Source: Brevibacillus_F sp035644815
GTDB lineage: Bacteria; Bacillota; Bacilli; Brevibacillales; Brevibacillaceae
Assembly: GCA_035644815.1 (NCBI GenBank)
Contig: DASQNU010000125.1
Location: 1-22,462 of the forward strand
Reading direction: 5' to 3'
Length of the DNA: 22,462 nt
How positions within the stretch are numbered: position 1 is the stretch's first letter; each line of letters opens with the position of its first letter. The translations under genes were made by a program, and so were the position numbers. Below are positions 6,092 through 13,712 of the stretch, piece after piece. The notes beneath the pieces were generated by a model that did not search any database, was not told where the DNA came from, and was given only the letters and a program-made list of their open reading frames with translations.

Positions 6092-7177
6092 GTGGATGAG
6101 ATCAGAGCGCTCGTAAAAGAGCACTATGGCCTGAATGTATTGGAATGCAGGGAAATCGGAAGCAGGACCATGCTGGTGACAGATCGGGGCATCCATTATC
6201 TGTACAGCTGTCCAGCTGTCTATCGATATAAAAAGAAGTTCATTGAAAAAGTGCAAAAGCACCTGGAGCAGCACTGTGAGCATGGCTTGCTTCCAATCAC
6301 CAAAACGGTGGATGGACAGCAGTATATCCTGCAAGATGACGAAGTGTATATTCTCCAGCTAGGCGTGCGGGAAGCTGTGCCGATTGAGCCAGCCTTTGAC
6401 ATCGGTCAGGCCTTGGCCAAGTTCCACATGGGCACGGCTGGGTTCACGGGTGAGCGGCTGTTTTATCCGTATCGATCACTGGGGAATTGGCCTTCCATGT
6501 GGCGCAAAAAGCTGCGTCAGTACAGCGGCTACCGGGATGAAATGGATCAACGTGGGGGATTTACTCCATTCGACGAATACTTGCTTACGAGTTATACGTA
6601 TGTCCATCATATCGGAGAGCTTTCCGTTCTCTATTTGCAGGACGGCGGCTACAATCAGGTCATAAAAGAAACGGCGGCTTACGGGAAAATTGCCTATCAA
6701 AATTTTGATGAAGGCTATTTGCTGTTTGCGGATAACGGCAAGCGATATTTTGCAGGTGAATGGTCCTGGGTGATTGATATGCGTGCCCGAGATGTAGGAC
6801 AATGGATAAAGAGCGAAATACGCAAAGATGGATGGAATGAAGAGCGCATCGGGCAGTTTCTGGCAGGCTACAATAGCTGCGCGAGGCTGTCCAGTGAAGA
6901 GTATGCCGTCATCTTTGCCCTCTTGCTTTATCCCGGTCGCTTCCTGAAAATTGTCGAGACGTATCGCGGCTTATCCGCAGAAGAACGGGAAAGCGTTGAT
7001 TTCAGCGACTGGCGTGATATGCTCGATGAAGAATTGATCAATATGGAAAGTGGGCTCCGCAACTACCCGACATTTGTGGCATCCAGATATGGAGCAGCGC
7101 TTCCCCCAATCGAATGGCTGTGGAGGACTGCCGATGAAGAAACCGAATGTATTTGTGACGAGACGAGTAGCTGCTGA
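6092..7177 (+). CDS. yutH: YutH, CotS-family spore coat-associated kinase-like protein
   Basis: A 361-residue protein of the CotS/YutH group, aminoglycoside phosphotransferase-like proteins associated with the spore coat. The start is a GTG preceded by a near-perfect AAAGGAGG. The kinase fold is recognisable (FDIGQALAKFHMGT near 102-114; the C-lobe block near 198-245), but the catalytic loop that normally reads H-x-D reads Y-Q-N (202-204) and the metal-binding aspartate position reads GEWSW (222-226). I infer a pseudokinase. A sigma-K-like promoter lies at 6025-6054. The 3' end overlaps the next gene by 44 bases, giving an operon with a hydroxyacid dehydrogenase and a hydrolase. The last residues (ECICDETSSC) are encoded within that overlap. 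Confidence 0.87.
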   Translation: MDEIRALVKEHYGLNVLECREIGSRTMLVTDRGIHYLYSCPAVYRYKKKFIEKVQKHLEQHCEHGLLPITKTVDGQQYILQDDEVYILQLGVREAVPIEPAFDIGQALAKFHMGTAGFTGERLFYPYRSLGNWPSMWRKKLRQYSGYRDEMDQRGGFTPFDEYLLTSYTYVHHIGELSVLYLQDGGYNQVIKETAAYGKIAYQNFDEGYLLFADNGKRYFAGEWSWVIDMRARDVGQWIKSEIRKDGWNEERIGQFLAGYNSCARLSSEEYAVIFALLLYPGRFLKIVETYRGLSAEERESVDFSDWRDMLDEELINMESGLRNYPTFVASRYGAALPPIEWLWRTADEETECICDETSSC

Positions 7178-8093
7178 GGTCATTTCCTTGCTGGAAGAGG
7201 TTGCAGAGGTAGAGGTATGGGAAGAAGAGAGTGCTGTACCGCGCGACGTATTGATGGAAAAGGCGAAAGAGGCAGACGCTCTCTTCACTATGCTAACAGA
7301 GAAAGTGGATGAAGAGGTGCTCGCGAATGCCAGCCAGTTGCGGATTGTGGCGAACATGGCAGTTGGCTATGATAACATTGATGTGAACGCCGCGAAAAGT
7401 AGGGGCGTGATCGTGACCAATACGCCAGATGTGCTCACAGAAGCCACGGCTGATCTCGTATTCGCCTTGCTGCTGGCGACAGGGCGCCGCTTGATTGAAG
7501 CCAATCGTTTTTTGCATAACGGAGAGTGGTCGACGTGGAACCCGTATTTGCTGGCCGGTCAGCGCTGTCATGGGGCTACTCTCGGACTGATTGGCATGGG
7601 GAGAATCGGAGAAGCGGTGGCAAAGCGGGCAAAGGGCTTTGACATGCAAATTCTCTATCACAACCGGCGCCGTCGCACAGAAGTGGAAGAGGCGCTGGGA
7701 GCTCGCTATGTCGATTTGGACGAGTTGCTGCGTCAGGCAGATTATGTGGTCGTATTGACTCCGTTGACCGCAGAAACGCGTGGTCTCATCGGGGAACGGG
7801 AGCTGTCATTGATGAAGGAAACAGCTGTGTTCATCAACGCCTCTCGCGGCGGGACAGTCGACGAGCAGGCGTTGTATCGGGCATTAGTGGAGAAACGGAT
7901 CTGGGCGGCTGGCTTGGATGTCTTCCAAACGGAGCCAGTCCCCGTCGATCATCCGCTTTTGACACTGCCGAATGTCGTGGCACTGCCACACATCGGGAGT
8001 GCGACCTATGAGACTCGCAACCAGATGGCACGGCTTGCAGCAGAAAATATCGCAGCAGTACTGACAGGAAAGGAGCCGTTGACACCAGTATGA
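7134..8093 (+). CDS. D-2-hydroxyacid dehydrogenase (glyoxylate/hydroxypyruvate reductase type)
   Basis: A 319-residue cytoplasmic NAD(P)-dependent oxidoreductase. The nucleotide-binding loop is GMGRIG (154-159) with R/N-rich NRRRR after the second strand, which hints at NADPH preference. Catalytic residues are R238 in NASRGG, E267 in QTEP and H286 in LPHIGSA. The substrate domain has VGYDNID near 78-84. This subgroup reduces glyoxylate or hydroxypyruvate; the exact substrate is not decided by sequence. The start at 7134 (MKKPNVFV) has GGAGGAC seven bases upstream; longer in-frame starts inside yutH carry no homology. It overlaps yutH by 44 bases and the hydrolase by ATGA, so translation is probably coupled. 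Confidence 0.93.
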   Translation: MKKPNVFVTRRVAAEVISLLEEVAEVEVWEEESAVPRDVLMEKAKEADALFTMLTEKVDEEVLANASQLRIVANMAVGYDNIDVNAAKSRGVIVTNTPDVLTEATADLVFALLLATGRRLIEANRFLHNGEWSTWNPYLLAGQRCHGATLGLIGMGRIGEAVAKRAKGFDMQILYHNRRRRTEVEEALGARYVDLDELLRQADYVVVLTPLTAETRGLIGERELSLMKETAVFINASRGGTVDEQALYRALVEKRIWAAGLDVFQTEPVPVDHPLLTLPNVVALPHIGSATYETRNQMARLAAENIAAVLTGKEPLTPV

Positions 8094-9031
8094 GTGGTTG
8101 GTGGTTGGCAAGCATTATCCTGTTCATGCTCATTTTACTGGCGGTTATCATTTTGACGACAATCGCATTGTACGTCGGTTGGAAGCTGATGCACCCGCCA
8201 CGCAAACCACTAAGCATGAAACCGGAGGAATTTGGGATACATACATATAAAGAGGTGATCTTTCCGAGCCGTGATCCGGATATCCGTTTGTCGGGCTGGT
8301 ATATGTCGGCGACGCAAAACGGGATTGCTTCTAACGGGATTACCATGATTTTTTCGCACGGGTATAGCCAAAATCGGCTGGAGCCCCACTTGCCTGCTCT
8401 TTCTTTGGCAAAACGGTTACTGACGGAAGGGTACGATATTTTGATGTATGACTTCCGCAACTCGGGGTTATCGGAAGGCAAGATGACGACGGTCGGTTAT
8501 TTGGAGCAGCGTGATTTGCTCGGGGCAATCGATTTTGTCAGTGAGACGTATCCCAGCCAACAGATTGCGCTCATCGGTTTCTCGATGGGGGCGGTTACAT
8601 CCTTGCTGGCAGCGGGAGAAGACGAGCGTGTCCAGTTTGTCGTCGCGGATTCACCGTACTATGCCTTGGATGAATATTTAGAGGAAAATCTCAGCAAATG
8701 GACGGGGCTACCCCGCTTTCCGTTCAATCAGTTGATGCTTAGCGTGCTGCCCTTGCTGGTTAAGGCCCAGCCGAGACATGTTGCTCCTTATCGGGCCGTC
8801 CAAAAAATGGGCAATCGCCCCATCTTGCTGATTCATGGCACGGGTGACCAGACCATTCCGCATGATCACAGCCGCAAGCTCGTTGCCGAATCGCGGCATC
8901 CATTAACGGATTTGTGGTTGGTCCCGGAGGCTGGTCATGTCCGCAGCTATGCCAAAGAACCGGATGCCTATGTCGAAAAAGTGCTGGCTTTTCTGCAGCA
9001 GGCAGCAAAAAACCCCCTCCAGCATCGGTAG
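8090..9031 (+). CDS. Membrane-anchored alpha/beta hydrolase
   Basis: A 313-residue protein with one N-terminal membrane helix (about residues 5-30) and an alpha/beta hydrolase domain. The oxyanion-hole region is FSHGYSQNR (88-96), the nucleophile elbow is GFSMG with S165, the acid is D253 in HGTGDQTIP and the base is H283 in EAGHV, so the triad is complete. It resembles B. subtilis YqkD-type hydrolases; the substrate is unknown. The start ATG overlaps the stop of the dehydrogenase (ATGA, 8090-8093), so it belongs to the yutH operon. The last codons, including the TAG at 9029-9031, lie within the terminator hairpin that serves the opposite-strand yutI gene. Confidence 0.92.
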   Translation: MSGWWLASIILFMLILLAVIILTTIALYVGWKLMHPPRKPLSMKPEEFGIHTYKEVIFPSRDPDIRLSGWYMSATQNGIASNGITMIFSHGYSQNRLEPHLPALSLAKRLLTEGYDILMYDFRNSGLSEGKMTTVGYLEQRDLLGAIDFVSETYPSQQIALIGFSMGAVTSLLAAGEDERVQFVVADSPYYALDEYLEENLSKWTGLPRFPFNQLMLSVLPLLVKAQPRHVAPYRAVQKMGNRPILLIHGTGDQTIPHDHSRKLVAESRHPLTDLWLVPEAGHVRSYAKEPDAYVEKVLAFLQQAAKNPLQHR

Positions 9032-9038
9032 GGGGTTT
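9010..9038. terminator. Bidirectional terminator between the hydrolase and yutI
   Basis: AAACCCCCT (9010-9018) pairs perfectly with AGGGGGTTT (9030-9038). In the minus direction the stem is followed by T residues (complement of 9007-9012), making a strong terminator for yutI; in the plus direction the tail is poor. The left arm is in the hydrolase coding sequence. Confidence 0.85.
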
Positions 9039-9050
9039 CAATGGGAGACC

Positions 9051-9278
9051 TTAGAATACTTGTTGTACTTCTTGAATGCCAGGGATTTCTTCGATCAGCG
9101 CGCGTTCGATCCCAGCTTTCAAAGTGATCGTGGAGGAAGGGCAGCTGCCGCATGCGCCCATCAGACGCAATTTTACGATGCCATCTTCTACGTCAACCAG
9201 CTGTACGTCGCCGCCGTCGCGTTGCAAATAGGGACGAAGTTTATCTAGAACCTCTTGCACTTGTTCGAACACTTCCAT
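9051..9278 (-). CDS. yutI: YutI, NifU C-terminal domain (Nfu) Fe-S scaffold protein
   Basis: A 75-residue Nfu domain with the CxxC cluster ligand pair C43 and C46 (GACGSCPSSTITLK) and the usual RPYLQRDGGDVQLVDV start. Nfu proteins hold a labile 4Fe-4S cluster at a dimer interface and pass it to target enzymes in the cytoplasm. It is a single-gene unit whose AAAGGAG ribosome binding site is about 10 bases upstream. A TATAAT on the minus strand (about 9312-9317) is the likely -10. It sits beside mccAB and near yuzD, as in the B. subtilis yut/yuz neighbourhood. Confidence 0.95.
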   Translation of the reverse strand: MEVFEQVQEVLDKLRPYLQRDGGDVQLVDVEDGIVKLRLMGACGSCPSSTITLKAGIERALIEEIPGIQEVQQVF

Positions 9279-9462
9279 GATTCATTCACTCCTTTCCATT
9301 CCTCCTCCTTATTATAATGCCCTGGACGGGAGAAATCCATGATTATGAGCACGATTTCAACACTTTCCACATTTTTTACTGTGTTGATAGTGAAAAACAG
9401 CCGCTGCGGGGAGTTACGTGCTTTCGTGAATACAGTCGGGTCATGTTCTTTTTTCTTGGTCA

Positions 9463-9471
9463 TGCTATAAT
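9463..9471 (+). promoter_or_regulatory. Extended -10 promoter of mccAB
   Basis: TG-C-TATAAT (9463-9471) is an extended -10 element with perfect hexamer; no good -35 is seen at 16-18 bases. Transcription would start near 9478, giving a leader of about 74 bases before mccA. Confidence 0.55.
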
Positions 9472-9486
9472 ATAGCAGTTAACGAT

Positions 9487-9517
9487 CGTGACCGACTCTT
9501 GACAAAAGTCACGAGTC
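9487..9517 (+). promoter_or_regulatory. Overlapping inverted repeats in the mccA leader
   Basis: CGTGAC (9487-9492) can pair with GTCACG (9508-9513), and GACTC (9494-9498) can pair with GAGTC (9513-9517). The two helices share G9513 and interleave, so they are alternatives or a strained pseudoknot. It lies between the promoter and the ribosome binding site. It does not match a T-box or S-box that I know. Confidence 0.4.
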
Positions 9518-9551
9518 CCCACGCCGAATTGATGAAACGAGGGATCTGTAA

Positions 9552-10475
9552 GTGAAGGTTTATCGAAATATCAAGGAACTCATTGGCAACACACCAATCG
9601 TCGAACTCACTCAGTTCGATTTGCCAGAAGGCGTGCGACTCTTTGCCAAGCTGGAAACCTATAATCCAGGGGGAAGCGTCAAAGACCGCTTGGGCGTTGA
9701 ACTGATTCGTGCAGCGGAGGAAAATGGACAGCTAAAACCAGGGGGAACCATCATTGAACCGACTGCCGGGAATACCGGAATTGGCGTTGCATTGGCCGCA
9801 GTGGGGACCGGCTACCGCGTCATATTTTGTGTACCGGCAAAGTTTTCTGAAGAAAAGCAAGAGCTGATGCGCGCATTGGGTGCAGAGGTTGTCAATACAC
9901 CTACCGAGCAAGGAATTCGCGGGGCGATTGCCAAGGCACAAGAGCTGGCTGCATCGATCCCGAATTCTTTCGTTCCTCAGCAGTTCGCCAACCCGGCCAA
10001 CCCGGATGCCCATTATAAAACCACAGGTCCGGAAATCTGGGCACAAATGGACGGCAACATCGATGTGTTTGTCGCCGGAGCAGGATCGGGCGGTACATTT
10101 ATGGGAACTGCTCGTTATTTAAAAGAGCAAAAGCCAGGCATCAAAACAGTGATCGTGGAACCAGAAGGCTCTATCCTCAATGGTGGGGAACCAGGCCCGC
10201 ACAAAACAGAAGGAATCGGTATGGAGTTTCTGCCAGGGTTCATGGATCCGGGCTATTTCGACGCCATCCACACGATTCTGGATACTGAGGCGTTTGCTAG
10301 AGTGAAGGAACTGGCTGCGAAAGAAGGGATACTGGTTGGCAGCTCATCCGGAGCAGCATTGGAAGCGGCACTGCGCGAAGCTCAACAAGCGAAGCCAGGC
10401 ACCAACATCGTTACGATTTTCCCGGATAGCAGCGAACGTTATCTGAGTAAGAAAATATATCAGGGAGGGATTTGA
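9552..10475 (+). CDS. mccA: O-acetylserine-dependent cystathionine beta-synthase (MccA), cysteine synthase family
   Basis: A 307-residue PLP enzyme of the cysteine synthase/cystathionine beta-synthase family. K44 in NPGGSVKDR forms the Schiff base, AGNTGIG near 73-79 is the substrate loop, and GAGSGGTF near 176 is the phosphate-binding loop. The adjacent mccB makes the MccA assignment likely: together they convert homocysteine to cysteine by reverse transsulfuration. It could alternatively act as a plain cysteine synthase. The start is a GTG at 9552 with GAGGGAT about 8 bases upstream. In B. subtilis mccAB answers to CymR; I could not recognise a CymR site here. Cotranscribed with mccB, gap 3 bases. 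Confidence 0.93.
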   Translation: MKVYRNIKELIGNTPIVELTQFDLPEGVRLFAKLETYNPGGSVKDRLGVELIRAAEENGQLKPGGTIIEPTAGNTGIGVALAAVGTGYRVIFCVPAKFSEEKQELMRALGAEVVNTPTEQGIRGAIAKAQELAASIPNSFVPQQFANPANPDAHYKTTGPEIWAQMDGNIDVFVAGAGSGGTFMGTARYLKEQKPGIKTVIVEPEGSILNGGEPGPHKTEGIGMEFLPGFMDPGYFDAIHTILDTEAFARVKELAAKEGILVGSSSGAALEAALREAQQAKPGTNIVTIFPDSSERYLSKKIYQGGI

Positions 10476-10478
10476 GTT

Positions 10479-11612
10479 ATGCGGTTAAAAACAAGATTAA
10501 TTCATGGCGGTATCGATGGAGATCCAGCGACTGGGGCAGTAGCGGTTCCGATTTACCAAGTAAGCACCTACAAGCAGGAAGCCATCGGCAAGCATAAAGG
10601 CTTCGAATATTCTCGTACCGGCAACCCAACCAGACATGCGCTGGAGACCTACATTGCTGAGATCGAGGGAGGAGCACGCGGTCTGGCATTTGGTTCCGGA
10701 ATGGCTGCATTGTCCACCATCCTCTCCATGTTTAACAAAGGCGATCATATCGTAGTAGGCGATGATGTATACGGCGGTACATACCGTGTTGTGACACGCG
10801 TTTTCATGCGTCAGGGCTTGGAAGCTTCTTTTGTGGATACAGGCGATCTGGCGGCAGTAGAAGCGGCCATTCGCCCTGAAACAAAAGCGATCATCATGGA
10901 AACGCCAACCAATCCTTTGCTCAAAGTAAGCGATATCGCAGCTCTGGCGAAAATCGCCAAAGCAAAGGGCGTCCTTCTCGCAGTGGACAATACCTTTATG
11001 ACTCCTTACTGGCAAAATCCGCTTGATCTTGGTGCGGATATCGTGTACCACAGTGCAACCAAGTATTTGGGCGGTCACAGCGATGTGGTGGCAGGATTGG
11101 TTGTTACCAAGGATGCACAGCTCGGTGAAGACCTTCACTTCCTGCAAAATGCAATTGGCGGCATTCTGGGGCCACAAGATTCCTGGCTGCTTCTGCGGGG
11201 GATGAAAACGCTGGGAATTCGCATGGAGGAACATGAGGAAAATACCCGGATCTTGGCGAAATGGCTCTCGGAACGCAAAGAGATTCAAAGGGTGATTTAC
11301 CCAGGTTTGGAAAATCATCCCGGACATGAGTTGATGAAAAAGCAATCCCGCGGCTTTGGGGGAATGATCTCTTTCGACGTGGGAAGCGCTGCGAAAGCGG
11401 AAGAAGTGCTGGCAAAAGTGAAATGGTTCACGCTGGCAGAATCCCTGGGTGCAGTGGAAAGCTTGATCAGTGTGCCAGCACGCATGACGCATGCTTCGAT
11501 TCCTGCGGAGCGTCGCGCTGAACTGGGCATTACCGATGGCTTGATTCGCATTTCTGTGGGTATCGAAGACGTACAGGATTTGATCGAAGACCTGGAACAA
11601 GCACTATCGTAA
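10479..11612 (+). CDS. mccB: Cystathionine gamma-lyase / homocysteine gamma-lyase (MccB)
   Basis: A 377-residue PLP enzyme of the Cys/Met metabolism family. The Schiff-base lysine is K195 in HSATKYLGGHSD; YSRTGNPTR (44-52) and GSGMAALST (72-80) are the usual cofactor and substrate motifs, and AESLGAVESLISVPARMTH near the C-terminus is the conserved active-site block. It cleaves cystathionine to cysteine, ammonia and 2-oxobutyrate. Its start lies 3 bases after the mccA stop and is preceded by AGGGAGGGA inside the end of mccA, so the two form an operon. Length is typical of the family. The missing mtnN gene of the B. subtilis operon is not adjacent here. Confidence 0.95.
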   Translation: MRLKTRLIHGGIDGDPATGAVAVPIYQVSTYKQEAIGKHKGFEYSRTGNPTRHALETYIAEIEGGARGLAFGSGMAALSTILSMFNKGDHIVVGDDVYGGTYRVVTRVFMRQGLEASFVDTGDLAAVEAAIRPETKAIIMETPTNPLLKVSDIAALAKIAKAKGVLLAVDNTFMTPYWQNPLDLGADIVYHSATKYLGGHSDVVAGLVVTKDAQLGEDLHFLQNAIGGILGPQDSWLLLRGMKTLGIRMEEHEENTRILAKWLSERKEIQRVIYPGLENHPGHELMKKQSRGFGGMISFDVGSAAKAEEVLAKVKWFTLAESLGAVESLISVPARMTHASIPAERRAELGITDGLIRISVGIEDVQDLIEDLEQALS

Positions 11613-11663
11613 TGTAAACAACGATTTTCTGCTTCGGATGGTATGGGAAGGGGATGTATCAAA

Positions 11664-11999
11664 ATGGCTGTCGAAATTAAAGTATATGGAACCGAGCAGC
11701 TTTGCGCGAGTTGTGTCAACCTCCCATCAGCAAAAGAAACGGCAGCTTGGCTAGAGGCAGCGCTATCGCGCAAGTACGGGAATGAAACAACCATTGTCAC
11801 TTATTGTGATTTCCAACATCCGCAGACAGAAGAAGACAAAAATTGGGCCGAGCGGATTATAAATGAAGATTTATGGTATCCGCTTGTCATAATTTCCGGG
11901 GAAATTGTCGGCGAGGGAAATCCAAAATTAAAAGATATTTACGCAAAGCTGGAGGAACTTGGCGTGCAGCCATTGGTTTCTCCAGAGGAAAAAGCGTAG
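11664..11999 (+). CDS. yuzD: YuzD family (DUF1462) thioredoxin-fold-like protein
   Basis: A 111-residue protein matching the YuzD/DUF1462 family. It begins MAVEIKVYGTEQLCASCVN with a CxxC pair, C14 and C17, placed as in thioredoxin-like redox proteins, and contains YCDFQHPQTEED and the WYPLVIISGEIVGEGNPKLKDIY block typical of the family. Its role is not established; redox or Fe-S related work is suggested by location next to nifU-like yutI in Bacillus. The ATG at 11664 is chosen because AAGGGGAT precedes it by about 10 bases and the family starts there. It lies 51 bases after mccB with no terminator seen between, so it may be read from the mccAB transcript. Confidence 0.9.
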   Translation: MAVEIKVYGTEQLCASCVNLPSAKETAAWLEAALSRKYGNETTIVTYCDFQHPQTEEDKNWAERIINEDLWYPLVIISGEIVGEGNPKLKDIYAKLEELGVQPLVSPEEKA

Positions 12000-12010
12000 C
12001 ATAATACGTA

Positions 12011-12044
12011 AAGCTGTTGGGAATAACCCAGCAGCTTTTTTTTA
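12011..12044 (+). terminator. Strong rho-independent terminator after yuzD
   Basis: Eleven-pair stem AAGCTGTTGGG (12011-12021) with CCCAGCAGCTT (12027-12037), one G-T pair, 5-base loop, followed by TTTTTT. Confidence 0.93.
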
Positions 12045-12119
12045 TGTCCAAGGATACATTCTCAGTAAGCACTTCCCACCTGCCGCTAGTGTGAACAGCA
12101 GCAATTGCAGCTCAGCTTA

Positions 12120-12149
12120 TTGACAGGCAGAAGGGGTGCGAATTAGAAT
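12120..12149 (+). promoter_or_regulatory. Sigma-A promoter of the siderophore-binding protein gene
   Basis: TTGACA (12120-12125), 18 bases, TAGAAT (12144-12149). The Fur box begins 7 bases downstream, at the expected transcription start. Confidence 0.7.
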
Positions 12150-12155
12150 ATCATT

Positions 12156-12174
12156 GAAATTGATAATCATTTTC
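12156..12174 (+). promoter_or_regulatory. Fur box
   Basis: GAAATTGATAATCATTTTC matches 16 of 19 positions of the classical Fur consensus GATAATGATAATCATTATC. It covers the predicted transcription start, so iron-loaded Fur would block initiation. Confidence 0.88.
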
Positions 12175-12207
12175 GACTGTAAAGCTATTGGACAGGAGTT
12201 GTTTGAA

Positions 12208-13155
12208 ATGAGAACACATAAACAATCATTTTTTCTAAGCGTGGTCTTCCTTCTTGTTATTGGTTTGCTAACAGCATGTGGGAGTGGACCTGGCGATCTG
12301 AACCATTCAGGCGCACATTCTGACGCTGTACCCGCTACGAGAGTGTACCACGGTGAAAATGGAGATGTTAGAATACCCGCACATCCACAAAGAATTGCCG
12401 TACTGGCACACATCTATGTGGGCAATGTATTAAAGCTCGGAATCACACCGATTGCCGTCAATGAATGGGTGAAAGAAAATGCATTCTTTCAAGGGAAATT
12501 GGATGGAGTAGAAGTGGTTACGGAGGATTCGATCGAGAAGCTTTTGGAACTGAATCCTGATTTGATCATTACATACACGTCAGACAAAAATCTGAAAAAA
12601 TATGCTGAGATCGCCCCGACGGTTGCGTTGACCAACGATAAATACAGCTATTTGGAACAGCATATAGAGATCGGTAAAATTGTCGGCAAAGAAAAAGAAG
12701 CACAAGCGTGGGTCGATGAATGGAATGCAAAAGCGAAAATCGAAAGCGAAAAGGTAAAGGCAGCGATTGGAGAAAATGTAACCATAACGGTTCTTGAATC
12801 GTTTGGAAAAGACATATACGTTTACGGGAATAATTGGGGACGTGGAACAGAGGTCATCTACCAGGCGCTTGGGATAAAGGCTCCTCAAAACGTGGAAGCT
12901 GATGTTTTTGGCCAAGGGTATAAAGCCATTTCATCTGAGGTGATTCCACAATACGCCGGGGATTACATTTTTGTCGGAGGAGGGGATGAGTCGATTAACA
13001 ACTCGTTTATGGAAACCGATGTATGGAAAAACATACCGGCTGTACAAAAGAAGCAAGTGATCCCATTCGATTCGAAGTCCTTCTGGTTCAATGATGCGAT
13101 TTCTCTTGAAAAACAAATGGAGTTCATTGTGAAAGAACTGACGAAGAGTAAATAG
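12208..13155 (+). CDS. Iron-siderophore ABC transporter substrate-binding lipoprotein
   Basis: A 315-residue lipoprotein of the FeuA/FhuD-type periplasmic binding family. The signal peptide ends in a lipobox LTAC with C24 as the lipid-modified residue, followed by a short GSG linker. The core starts VRIPAHPQRIAVLAHIYVGNVLKLG, with the central helix and C-terminal lobe (YIFVGGGDESI, WFNDAISLEKQM) typical of siderophore binders. It would capture ferric siderophore at the outer face of the membrane. The start at 12208 has ACAGGAGTT upstream; an in-frame ATG at 12136 lies before the Fur box and is rejected. Expression should be iron-repressed. No permease or ATPase gene is adjacent, so it must work with a transporter encoded elsewhere. 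Confidence 0.94.
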   Translation: MRTHKQSFFLSVVFLLVIGLLTACGSGPGDLNHSGAHSDAVPATRVYHGENGDVRIPAHPQRIAVLAHIYVGNVLKLGITPIAVNEWVKENAFFQGKLDGVEVVTEDSIEKLLELNPDLIITYTSDKNLKKYAEIAPTVALTNDKYSYLEQHIEIGKIVGKEKEAQAWVDEWNAKAKIESEKVKAAIGENVTITVLESFGKDIYVYGNNWGRGTEVIYQALGIKAPQNVEADVFGQGYKAISSEVIPQYAGDYIFVGGGDESINNSFMETDVWKNIPAVQKKQVIPFDSKSFWFNDAISLEKQMEFIVKELTKSK

Positions 13156-13316
13156 TTTACCTCCAAGCTTATTCAGCAAAAAAAGCTTCCGCTCAGGATG
13201 GACTCGACTGCATACAATGTTTGTACAACCTTTGTCCAGCAAACCCGTAGTTCTAAGCCTAATTGCGAGCTAATAGGCTAGAAGGAGATTACTGCGGACA
13301 AGGGAGCGGTGGGGAA

Positions 13317-13658
13317 ATGGAGGACTTATTCGCGCGCTATCATGAGCTGAAACAGCTGGAAAAGCAAATTGAAACAGAATTGGACAGTGTACGCAAACAG
13401 ATACTGGAGCTATACCCGGGACCTTACACGGTCGAGAGCGGTGCATACAAGTGCACGATCTCCTATCAGGAGAGAAGGGATTATGATGATCAGCTGGTTT
13501 ACAATGCATTGCCTGACAGCAGTATATGGCGTTTGATGTCTAAGGCGGATACCACAAAAATCAATAGTCTGCTAAAGTTGGATGTTATTAATGAGGCGTT
13601 GTTGAACGGTACCTATTCGGTGAAGCAGATTCCCTATATCCGCATACAGAAGTTATAA
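13317..13658 (+). CDS. Unknown 113-residue protein with N-terminal coiled coil
   Basis: I do not recognise a family. The start at 13317 (MEDLFARYHELKQLEKQ) follows AGGGAG and GGTGGGG; an in-frame ATG at 13263 exists but has a poor site and low-complexity glycine codons. Residues about 3-31 are a charged heptad-like helix, followed by PGPYTVESGAYKCTISYQERRDYD, which looks like two beta strands, and a helical C-terminal half with KINSLLKLDVINEALLNGTY. It is soluble with one cysteine. Similar short coiled-coil plus strand proteins occur in phage and plasmid regions, but no other phage gene is nearby. A shared terminator separates it from yutJ. A hairpin AGCCTA/TAGGCT (13256-13261, 13274-13279) lies in the leader. 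Confidence 0.7.
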   Translation: MEDLFARYHELKQLEKQIETELDSVRKQILELYPGPYTVESGAYKCTISYQERRDYDDQLVYNALPDSSIWRLMSKADTTKINSLLKLDVINEALLNGTYSVKQIPYIRIQKL

Positions 13659-13667
13659 AACAAAAAA

Positions 13668-13702
13668 ACGACCTGAAGCTATTTGGTAAAAGCTCAGGTC
13701 GT
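13668..13702. terminator. Bidirectional terminator between the unknown gene and yutJ
   Basis: ACGACCTG-A-AGCT (13668-13680) pairs with AGCT-CAGGTCGT (13691-13702), one bulged A. The minus strand has seven T residues after the stem, so it mainly serves yutJ. Confidence 0.85.
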
Positions 13703-13712
13703 TGCTGTTTGA

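Noticed and set aside
9245..9463. 72-codon minus-strand frame upstream of yutI
   Set aside because: It overlaps the yutI start and promoter region, lacks a ribosome binding site and has no coherent domain.
9472..9551. T-box or SAM riboswitch before mccA
   Set aside because: The leader is only about 74 bases and lacks the T-box sequence and the S-box core; only short inverted repeats are seen.
10497..11600. 367-codon open frame on the minus strand opposite mccB
   Set aside because: It mirrors almost the whole mccB gene, whose plus-strand protein has every family motif. The antisense product is rich in His, Cys and Phe and matches nothing I know.
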